Of a stretch of 7,738 nucleotides of DNA, positions 1-4,754 are shown piece after piece; position 1 is the first letter of the stretch, and every line of letters begins with the position of its first letter. This DNA comes from Nitrospirales bacterium (GTDB taxonomy: Bacteria > Nitrospirota > Thermodesulfovibrionia > Thermodesulfovibrionales > Dissulfurispiraceae). The notes beneath the pieces were generated by a model. The model saw only the letters and a list, made by a program, of their open reading frames with translations, was not told where the DNA came from and did not search any database. The translations under genes were made by a program, and so were the position numbers. The DNA is taken from positions 1 to 7,738 of the forward strand of contig JADLDZ010000278.1 of assembly GCA_020846375.1 (NCBI GenBank). Reading direction: 5' to 3'.

Positions 1-155
1 AGCATTCCGGTGCCCCCTCGGGCCAGGTCCTCGTACAGTTCGATAAGGGAATCGGTGACGAATCCGTCCACATCCGCCCTCTTCTCGTAGGTGGCGGAGC
101 GGACAAGACGGTTTTTCAGCGTCGTTCCCGCAAAGGGAAAGGGATCAAACAACAT
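1..155 (-). CDS. NADH:flavin oxidoreductase / Old Yellow Enzyme family, N-terminal part (3' end outside window)
   Basis: Reading the minus strand from an ATG at 155 to the window edge gives 51 residues with no stop. They begin MLFDPFPFAGTTLKNRLVRS and continue with ATYEKRADVDG and a segment ending LYEDLARGGTGM. The pattern of a 'LKNR-hydrophobic-VRSATYE' stretch, then an acidic 'DG-hydrophobic-VTD', then 'LIELYxxLARGG', is the typical start of the FMN-dependent Old Yellow Enzyme/NADH:flavin oxidoreductase barrel family, where the early Arg-Ser-Ala strand lines the flavin site. A GGGAGGA ribosome binding site (161-167) sits 5 nt before the ATG and supports this start. It begins 61 bp after the pdxA stop in the same direction, so co-transcription is likely. 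Members reduce activated C=C bonds or act in enoate/dienoyl-CoA reduction; the substrate cannot be told from this fragment. Family confidence is high, precise function unknown. Confidence 0.88.
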   Translation of the reverse strand, partial: MLFDPFPFAGTTLKNRLVRSATYEKRADVDGFVTDSLIELYEDLARGGTGM

Positions 156-216
156 GCAGTTCCTCCCGGTTTTCGATGCCTGCCCCCAGGGACAGGAAGT
201 TTTCTCCGCAAAGCAT

Positions 217-1167
217 TCATATTATTTTCAGGACGGAGGCCATCCGGAGCGCCGCGATCATGCTGGAGGGGTTCGCCTCCCCCTTCCAGGCGATATCATA
301 TGCAGTCCCGTGGTCAGGGGACGTCCGGATGATCGGCAGCCCCACGGTGACGTTGACTCCCCTGTCGAAAGCAACCATCTTGAGCGGGATAAGCCCCTGG
401 TCGTGGTACATGCAGACGACGATATCGAAATCACCCCGGTATGCCCGGTGGAACAGGGCATCCGCAGGGAAGGGGCCGGAAACGGGGAGGCCCGCAGCCT
501 GCGCTTCACGGACTGCAGGGGCGATGGCGTCCTGTTCTTCCGTGCCGAAGATCCCGGCCTCTCCTGCATGGGGGTTCAGTCCGGCCACCGCGATCCGCGG
601 ACCGGCGATGCCCATCATGGCGCATGCCCTCCCTGCAAGGGTGATCGTCCTGAGGACCCTCTCCCGTGTGATGAGGGCGGGCACATTCCCGAGCGCGGTA
701 TGGATCGTAACGAGGATGACCCGCAGCGGTTCGCCCACGAGCATCATGGCGTAATCACGGGTGCCGGTCAGCTCCGCCAGCATCTCCGTGTGGCCGGGCC
801 ACGGGAGTCCCGCCTTTTTCAAGGCCTCCTTCGAAAGGGGCGCGGTCACCACGGCATCGACCTCACCCCGCAGGGCCAGTTCCACTGCCCTTTCGATGTA
901 GGCCGCGCACGCCCTGCCGCCTTCGGCAGTGGGGACATTCTTCGCAAAGCCCCTCTGCCCGACCATACCAAGGTCCAGTACCTCGGCTCCCCCGAGGGCT
1001 GCGGTCAGACCGAGCCGGTCCGCAGCCTCATCGAGGACCGCCCGGTCACCCACCAGGACAGGAGTGCAGGTTTCCCTCACCTCCTCCGAGAGGAGGGCCT
1101 TCAGGACGATTTCGGGTCCGATGCCGGCGGGGTCCCCGAGGGTAACGGCGATTCTCCGCACCTTCAT
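217..1167 (-). CDS. pdxA: 4-hydroxythreonine-4-phosphate dehydrogenase PdxA
   Basis: This is a 316-residue cytoplasmic enzyme of DXP-dependent vitamin B6 synthesis. It oxidises 4-phosphohydroxy-L-threonine with NAD(P)+; the product decarboxylates to 3-amino-2-oxopropyl phosphate, which PdxJ uses to form pyridoxine 5'-phosphate. Visible family signatures in order: GDPAGIGPE (11-19), VVTAPLSKE (106-114), PGHTE (124-128), HTALGNVP (156-163), NPHAGE (198-203), ADALF (235-239), YHDQGL (254-259) and IIRTSPDHGTAYDIAWKG (279-296). His156, His200 and His255 match the spacing of the three metal-binding histidines known in the E. coli enzyme. Length is normal for the family. Its ATG overlaps the lolA stop in an ATGA, indicating translational coupling; no strong independent ribosome site is present. 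Paralogues of PdxA act in other catabolic pathways, but the motifs and the housekeeping context favour the B6 role. Confidence 0.96.
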   Translation of the reverse strand: MKVRRIAVTLGDPAGIGPEIVLKALLSEEVRETCTPVLVGDRAVLDEAADRLGLTAALGGAEVLDLGMVGQRGFAKNVPTAEGGRACAAYIERAVELALRGEVDAVVTAPLSKEALKKAGLPWPGHTEMLAELTGTRDYAMMLVGEPLRVILVTIHTALGNVPALITRERVLRTITLAGRACAMMGIAGPRIAVAGLNPHAGEAGIFGTEEQDAIAPAVREAQAAGLPVSGPFPADALFHRAYRGDFDIVVCMYHDQGLIPLKMVAFDRGVNVTVGLPIIRTSPDHGTAYDIAWKGEANPSSMIAALRMASVLKII

Positions 1168-1787
1168 TGCCGTAGAACAGTCACCCCCTCCGGCGGGGTG
1201 AACTCGAAGATCCTGTCTTTCAGTCCCGTATTGACGACGACATCCTTCAACTGGACGTCGATCCTGTTGGAAAGGGAATCGACAATCGTAAGGGCCCCGA
1301 TCGGGAAGTCCCCTTCGGCGGGGGTGATCTCGATATACGCGATGTTTCCCATGGACTTTTTCGGCTTCAGGTGCAGCCGGTCGCCTTTCATCGTCACTTC
1401 AAACTCTTTCCTGATATCACCGAACCCGCCGAGGAGCGCAATGGGGGCCTGCCCGTAGATGGACCTGTCGAAGCGGGACTGAAACGCCTGGTTCTCCTTT
1501 TTCTGGTAGATGAGGATCTCCTCGCCGGTGATGAATACCGTCTGGGCCTTTTCCCCCCTGTACTCCCACTTCATCTTCGGGGGCTTGATGAAAAACTGGC
1601 CCTGGTAGGTGTCGGTCCTCTTCAGGTCCCTGACGTAGCTCTTCTGTACGAAGATCCCCTTTATGTCCTTTATCTTTTCGTACGCCTTCTGTATCCGCGC
1701 CGCCTCGTCCTCCGCACCCGCGAAACAAAAGACGGCGGAGAAGAGCAGGAAAGCCGAAAAAAGGACACTGCTGATGCTGTATTTCAT
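1164..1787 (-). CDS. lolA: outer-membrane lipoprotein carrier protein LolA-like
   Basis: This is a probable periplasmic chaperone of 207 residues that takes lipoproteins released by the LolCDE ABC transporter and carries them to the outer membrane. The N-terminus MKYSISS plus a hydrophobic stretch (LFSAFLLFSAVFCF) forms a signal peptide with a likely cleavage after Ala-Gly-Ala at residue 25. The mature part shows the LolA pattern: IKGIFVQKS near residue 43, then GQFFIKPPKMKWEY, a GEEILIYQKK segment, and a C-terminal DRIFEFTPPEGV. A strong AAGGAGG (1798-1804) lies 10 nt before the ATG at 1787. A GTG at 1793 is only 4 nt from it, and an upstream ATG at 1814 lies before this ribosome site, so both are less likely. 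The stop overlaps the pdxA start. The Cys at residue 21 of the signal segment is preceded by Val-Phe and does not form a convincing lipobox. Confidence 0.9.
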   Translation of the reverse strand: MKYSISSVLFSAFLLFSAVFCFAGAEDEAARIQKAYEKIKDIKGIFVQKSYVRDLKRTDTYQGQFFIKPPKMKWEYRGEKAQTVFITGEEILIYQKKENQAFQSRFDRSIYGQAPIALLGGFGDIRKEFEVTMKGDRLHLKPKKSMGNIAYIEITPAEGDFPIGALTIVDSLSNRIDVQLKDVVVNTGLKDRIFEFTPPEGVTVLRQ

Positions 1788-1797
1788 TCTCACAAAT

Positions 1798-1804
1798 CCT
1801 CCTT
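1798..1804 (-). promoter_or_regulatory. ribosome binding site deciding the lolA start
   Basis: AAGGAGG on the minus strand is a near-perfect Shine-Dalgarno sequence. It lies 10 nt upstream of ATG 1787 and 4 nt upstream of GTG 1793, and downstream of ATG 1814. It therefore argues against the longest possible reading and favours the ATG that begins the signal peptide. Confidence 0.8.
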
Positions 1805-1819
1805 GTTGGAACATCTGAC

Positions 1820-1849
1820 AAAATAACGTGTGCTCTGAAACGTTGTCAT
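1820..1849 (-). promoter_or_regulatory. weak candidate promoter for lolA-pdxA operon
   Basis: On the minus strand ATGACA (1844-1849) and TATTTT (1820-1825) are separated by 18 bp. They match 5 of 6 and 4 of 6 bases of the sigma-70 -35 and -10 consensus. The location, about 30 bp before the lolA ribosome site and after the hairpin element, would suit a separate promoter for lolA. The -10 match is poor, so this is only suggestive. Confidence 0.3.
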
Positions 1850-1873
1850 TGCCTCGAAAGCAGTGTTGTATGC

Positions 1874-1958
1874 TGTCATCCCGGCCCAGTCCGGGATCCT
1901 TCCGAAGAATGATTCCCGACCGATCCCGGACTGGGCCGGGACAAGAGCGGGAATGACA
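1874..1958. repeat. palindromic REP-like intergenic element, copy 1
   Basis: An 85-bp element begins TGTCATCCCGG and ends CGGGAATGACA. It contains a perfect 20-bp inverted repeat (arms 1879-1898 and 1922-1941) around a 23-nt spacer. A second, interlocking pair is ATTCCCG (1912-1918) with CGGGAAT (1948-1954). It lies between the ftsK stop and lolA. A related element occurs at 4630-4728, with the same terminal sequence and the same GAAGxATTCCCG-type spacer. A further solo GAATGACAG at 1972-1980 may be a fragment. The arrangement resembles REP/MITE-type non-coding repeats placed in 3' intergenic regions. As RNA it would form a very stable hairpin that could protect or separate the ftsK and lolA messages. 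No T-tract makes it a classical terminator. Confidence 0.8.
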
Positions 1959-2013
1959 GACAAACGAGCCTGAATGACAGATTCATTTGGTTAGACGCTC
2001 TTATTACCTTGTT

Positions 2014-2026
2014 CTCCCTGAGGGAG
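2014..2026. other. short hairpin just after the ftsK stop
   Basis: CTCCCT (2014-2019) and AGGGAG (2021-2026) form a 6-bp inverted repeat with a single central base, 24 bp beyond the ftsK stop codon. There is no downstream U-tract on the minus strand, so it is not a canonical intrinsic terminator. With only one loop base, part of the stem would have to open. It may add to 3'-end structure or be chance. Confidence 0.25.
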
Positions 2027-2049
2027 CACCGCCCGCACCGCCTCTCCCC

Positions 2050-4191
2050 CTATCTCCGGCCCAGGAAGTCCCTCGGTTTTCCCGCACCCCGGGGCGGTCC
2101 CACAAGGCCGTCCTCCGCGAGCAGCTCCATGAGATTCGCGGCCCGGTTGTACCCCACCTTGAACCTCCTCTGGATGGAAGAGATGGAGACCTCCCCCGCG
2201 GACTCGGCGAATTCGATCACCCGCTGGTACATCTCGTCCCTCTCCCCTTCACCACCCTCTCCCTTTTCCTGGTCGTCAGCCACCACGATGCTGTTGAAAG
2301 GCGTATAGTCGGGCCTCTTCTGTGCCTTGATGAAGTCCGTCACCTCCCTTACCTCGGAATCGCTGACATACGCACCGTGGATGCGCGTCATCTTCACCCC
2401 CGGGACCATGAAAAGCATATCCCCCATGCCCAGGAGCTGCTCTGCCCCCTGGGAGTCGAGAATGGTGCGGGAATCGATCTTCGAGGTCACCTGGAACGAG
2501 ATCCGGGCGGGGAAATTCGCCTTTATCAAGCCGGTGATCACATCCACCGACGGCCTTTGCGTCGCAAGGATGAGGTGGATTCCCGAGGCCCGCGCCATCT
2601 GCGCAAGCCGCGCAATGGCGTTTTCCACGTCGGCGGGAGCGGTGAGCATCAGGTCGGCGAGTTCATCGATAAACACGACAATATAGGGGAGCCTCTCGGA
2701 GGGGGACGCCTGGCGGTTGAAGGTATCAATGCTCCGCGCCCCCCTCTCCGCCAGGAGCCGGTACCTGCGCTCCATCTCATAGACCACTTTCTTCAACGCC
2801 TCCGACGCCTCCTTGGGATTCGTGATGACAGGGGAAATAAGATGGGGGATATCCCCGTACGCGGAAAGCTCCAGGAGCTTCGGGTCGACCATGAGCATCT
2901 TCACCTCGTCCGGCGTCGCCTTGTACAGGAGGCTCATGATCATGGCGTTCACCGAGACGCTCTTGCCCGACCCCGTCGCCCCCGCCACCAGGAGATGCGG
3001 CATCCGGGCGAGATCCGCCACCACCGGGTTGCCGAAGATGTCCTTGCCGAGGGCAAGGGTCAGCAGGGAAGAGCTATTCCGGAACACGTCGGAGGAAAAG
3101 ATCTCTTTCAGATAGACGGTGGCGCGCTGCCGGTTGGGCACTTCGATGCCGAGGGCCGCCTTCCCCGCGATGGGATACACGCGGATGCTCGGGGCGCGCA
3201 GGGCAAGGGCGAGGTCCTCGGAGAGCGAGACGATCCTGTTGATCTTCACCCCGGCTGCAGGCTCGAACTCGTACATGGTGACGACCGGTCCCGGGTATGC
3301 CTGTTTTATCTTGCCGTTCACCCCGAAGTCGGAAAGCTTCTTTTCGAGACCTGCGGCAGCGCTGTTCAACTCCTCCTTTGCAGGCCCGGAGAAGCCCTCG
3401 CTCTCCCTGAGGAAGTCCAGGGGCGGAATCCGGTATCCCCCTTCAGCAGGAGGGTCCCCGGCAGTCTTTTCCTTCGCAGGCTTCGGGGGGGCGGACGCCT
3501 GCACGGTCTTCAGCTCCTCTTTTGCCGGCTCATGAATGATGATATCCTGCTTTTCCTGCGGGTCCGCCGCGGGTTCTTTCCGCGGTACTTTCCTCATTGC
3601 CCTCCCCCGCTTCACCGCGGCAAGGGAATCGAACAGAGAGACAGGGCTGACGAGGATGAGCGAGATAAGGACAAAAGCCGCGCTCACAATATAGGCGCCC
3701 ACCGTGGAGAGCACCGCCTCCAGCAGGCGTGCGAGGAAGAGGCCGGCCACTCCGCCGGGAGGGTCTGCCGCAAGGGAAACACTCTTTGCAACCAACTGAA
3801 AAAACAGAGACAGGGAGGGCAGAAGGAGGAGGGATCCGACGACATGTACCGCGTTCCGTTCCTTTCCGACAATCTTCCTGATGCCGAAGAAGACCAGGAA
3901 GACAGGGACAAGATAGCAGGAAACCCCGATGAAGGAGAAGAGGAGATCGGCCAGGTATGCCCCCGCAATCCCCCCATGGTTCTTCACCGGCCCCTTGGAG
4001 AAAGTGAACAGGGAGGGGTCCCACCGGTCATAGGAGAGGAGGGCTACGACGAGATAAAGGGCGAGGACAAGGGCGACGACTCCCGTAATTTCCTGTACCC
4101 GTTTGCTTTTCCGGGGTGCCGGCTGCATTCCGCCCACCGAGAGGGGAGCCGCCTCTTTTCTCTCCTGTCTGCCTAGTGCCGGGGCCGCCAT
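2050..4191 (-). CDS. ftsK: DNA translocase FtsK/SpoIIIE
   Basis: This is a 713-residue septum-associated, ATP-driven DNA pump that clears chromosome ends from the closing division site. About four membrane helices lie at roughly residues 35-54, 77-104, 117-134 and 165-187. A charged Pro/Glu/Lys-rich linker (about 195-270) follows, then the motor: Walker A GATGSGKS (404-411), the VDPKLLELSAYGDIPHL stretch, Walker B VVFIDELADL (505-514) and ATQRPSVDVITG (543-554). The C-terminal winged-helix gamma domain, which in the family reads orienting sequences, starts near 655 (YQRVIEFA) and includes SIQRRFKVGYNRAA. The linker is short, making the protein nearer SpoIIIE in size than E. coli FtsK. No start has a strong ribosome site. 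ATG 4191 sits 7 bases from the end of an extended -10 box. ATG 4215 lies upstream of that box, and ATG 4128 (MQPAPRKSK) has a weak GGGCGGA. The start is uncertain; identity is not. Confidence 0.96.
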   Translation of the reverse strand: MAAPALGRQERKEAAPLSVGGMQPAPRKSKRVQEITGVVALVLALYLVVALLSYDRWDPSLFTFSKGPVKNHGGIAGAYLADLLFSFIGVSCYLVPVFLVFFGIRKIVGKERNAVHVVGSLLLLPSLSLFFQLVAKSVSLAADPPGGVAGLFLARLLEAVLSTVGAYIVSAAFVLISLILVSPVSLFDSLAAVKRGRAMRKVPRKEPAADPQEKQDIIIHEPAKEELKTVQASAPPKPAKEKTAGDPPAEGGYRIPPLDFLRESEGFSGPAKEELNSAAAGLEKKLSDFGVNGKIKQAYPGPVVTMYEFEPAAGVKINRIVSLSEDLALALRAPSIRVYPIAGKAALGIEVPNRQRATVYLKEIFSSDVFRNSSSLLTLALGKDIFGNPVVADLARMPHLLVAGATGSGKSVSVNAMIMSLLYKATPDEVKMLMVDPKLLELSAYGDIPHLISPVITNPKEASEALKKVVYEMERRYRLLAERGARSIDTFNRQASPSERLPYIVVFIDELADLMLTAPADVENAIARLAQMARASGIHLILATQRPSVDVITGLIKANFPARISFQVTSKIDSRTILDSQGAEQLLGMGDMLFMVPGVKMTRIHGAYVSDSEVREVTDFIKAQKRPDYTPFNSIVVADDQEKGEGGEGERDEMYQRVIEFAESAGEVSISSIQRRFKVGYNRAANLMELLAEDGLVGPPRGAGKPRDFLGRR

Positions 4192-4205
4192 ACGGCTATT
4201 ATAGC
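4185..4205 (-). repeat. direct repeat copy B at the ftsK end of the accessory block
   Basis: This 21-bp stretch matches 7640-7660, within the uppP 3' end, at 18 of 21 positions in the same orientation. It includes an identical 10-base core TAATAGCCGT, and all three differences are transitions. It covers the -10 box and the ATG at 4191 of ftsK. The two copies bound the region carrying the restriction enzyme and antitoxin. It was found by eye; chance is possible over the whole window, but the position at both junctions is notable. Confidence 0.5.
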
Positions 4206-4206
4206 A
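4198..4206 (-). promoter_or_regulatory. extended -10 promoter for ftsK
   Basis: The minus strand reads TGCTATAAT, a perfect extended -10 element (TGnTATAAT). No good -35 box lies 16-18 bp upstream, which is usual for extended -10 promoters. Initiation 7 bases downstream would fall on the A of the ATG at 4191, so the transcript would be leaderless if that start is used. With initiation here, a start at ATG 4128 would have a leader of about 63 nt. Confidence 0.5.
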
Positions 4207-4236
4207 TAATGACATTTTTCATTAAGGATCAATGGC

Positions 4237-4275
4237 TTATAAACCGTTTCCTTGAGAAACAAGAACCTCATACAT
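4237..4275 (-). pseudogene. possible truncated RelE/ParE-type toxin remnant (12 codons)
   Basis: An ATG at 4275 overlaps the end of the antitoxin gene in another frame and gives MYEVLVSQGNGL before a TAA. The opening Met-Tyr-Glu-Val-Leu-Val resembles the first strand of RelE/ParE-type toxins, and start-stop overlap with the antitoxin is the usual layout of such pairs. The frame does not continue into toxin-like sequence after the stop, and ftsK begins about 50 bp on, so most of a toxin gene would have been lost. The similarity rests on six residues and is tentative. The alternative is chance translation of a short intergenic stretch. Confidence 0.3.
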
Positions 4276-4504
4276 TTTCTTTGACTTCGGACCATTTCTT
4301 AACACGGCCCGCCTTCAAGTCCTTATCTCCCCTTGCAATACTCTTCAGAAGTTCTTTGTCGCTGATAATTTCTTTGGTAGCCTCGATCTCCTCCGTGGCC
4401 TTAAGGTAGGCCACAAAATCAGCCACTTCTTTTTTGCGCTCGTTTGAAAGTTTTTTGAAATCTTCGAGAGCTTTTCCTTCGTTGAATTCCTTCGCTTTCT
4501 GCAT
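4268..4504 (-). CDS. small antitoxin-like protein (RelE/ParE-partner type), apparently orphan
   Basis: This is a 78-residue, highly charged, probably helical protein with no signal peptide. The middle (LSNERKKEVADFVAYLK, 19-35) resembles the 'LPeekxxevxdFixyLK' helix of small antitoxins. The C-terminal half, with EATKEIISDKELLKSI and then a Gly-Asp, 'LKAGRVKKW' and 'SEVK', follows the 'D-x-E-L-x-x-S-I-x-x-G-x-x-D-hydrophobic-x-x-G-x-x-x-x-W-x-x-V' tail common in antitoxins of RelE/ParE-type toxins. In such proteins the N-terminal part binds DNA or dimerises and the tail wraps the toxin. The ATG at 4504 has an excellent AAAGGAGGAA ribosome site ending 2 nt upstream, which rules out the longer reading from 4546. 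It is more AT-rich than ftsK and pdxA, suggesting acquisition. No complete toxin gene follows; only a 12-codon possible remnant overlaps its stop. The family call is by pattern recognition and is moderate. Confidence 0.6.
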   Translation of the reverse strand: MQKAKEFNEGKALEDFKKLSNERKKEVADFVAYLKATEEIEATKEIISDKELLKSIARGDKDLKAGRVKKWSEVKENV

Positions 4505-4581
4505 CGTTCCTCCTTTGACCAAAACAGGGCAGGAATTATCAAACACTCCTGAACTGTCCCTGGATGAAAAGTCACCCTCGC

Positions 4582-4610
4582 ACTATATTACTAAGGGGGT
4601 CATAAGTAAA
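4582..4610 (-). promoter_or_regulatory. sigma-70-like promoter of the antitoxin-like gene
   Basis: TTTACT (4605-4610) and TATAGT (4582-4587) on the minus strand are separated by exactly 17 bp. They match 4 of 6 and 5 of 6 consensus bases. Initiation would be near 4575, giving a leader of about 70 nt before the ATG at 4504. The small gene therefore seems to have its own promoter rather than depending on the restriction gene upstream. Confidence 0.55.
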
Positions 4611-4629
4611 GCCACATCCTGTCCTCGTC

Positions 4630-4728
4630 TGTCATTCCGGCTTGACCGGAATCTTTCTTTGTTTTCAGAAGGATTCCCGCGATCCCTGACAAGCAGGGAC
4701 AGGCTCTGCTTTGCTTGCGGGAATGACA
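4630..4728. repeat. palindromic REP-like intergenic element, copy 2
   Basis: A 99-bp element begins TGTCATTCC and ends GGGAATGACA, so it has near-identical terminal inverted repeats. Internal pairs are ATTCCGG (4634-4640) with CCGGAAT (4646-4652); ATTCCCGC (4673-4680) with GCGGGAAT (4717-4724); and, nested inside the latter, TCCCTG (4683-4688) with CAGGGA (4694-4699). It shares ends, spacer and two-hairpin plan with the element at 1874-1958, while the stem sequences differ. It lies 26 bp beyond the restriction gene stop and before the antitoxin promoter. Confidence 0.8.
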
Positions 4729-4733
4729 TGTGT

Positions 4734-4753
4734 GAGTTCTTATTGGTGAACTC
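4734..4753. other. hairpin directly after the restriction gene stop
   Basis: GAGTTC (4734-4739) and GAACTC (4748-4753) form a 6-bp inverted repeat with an 8-nt loop, starting one base after the stop codon on the minus strand. There is no U-tract after it, so a Rho-independent terminator is not supported on sequence alone. The larger palindromic element follows 5 bp on, and together they could stabilise the 3' end. Confidence 0.3.
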
Positions 4754-4754
4754 G

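Noticed and set aside
91..1458. A 455-codon open frame on the plus strand opposite pdxA and lolA
   Set aside because: The translation is low-complexity Arg/Gly/Pro/His-rich and has no family signature, while the opposite strand encodes clear PdxA and LolA proteins.
1874..1958. A Rho-independent terminator after ftsK
   Set aside because: The stem is strong but no T-tract follows on the minus strand, and the related element at 4630-4728 shows it belongs to a repeat family.
1987..4176. A 729-codon open frame on the plus strand opposite ftsK
   Set aside because: It is rich in Arg, His, Gly and Pro with no recognisable domain or hydrophobic core, and it mirrors the codon pattern of the clear FtsK frame. 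Long antisense frames are expected opposite GC-rich genes that avoid certain codons.
4505..4546. A 14-codon N-terminal extension of the antitoxin-like gene from ATG 4546
   Set aside because: The strong AAAGGAGGAA ribosome site lies just upstream of ATG 4504, within that extension, and the extension shows no antitoxin-like pattern.
4630..4728. An insertion sequence or CRISPR repeat
   Set aside because: The element is about 100 bp, has no coding capacity, no regular repeat-spacer series and no transposase nearby. A small non-coding palindromic repeat fits better.
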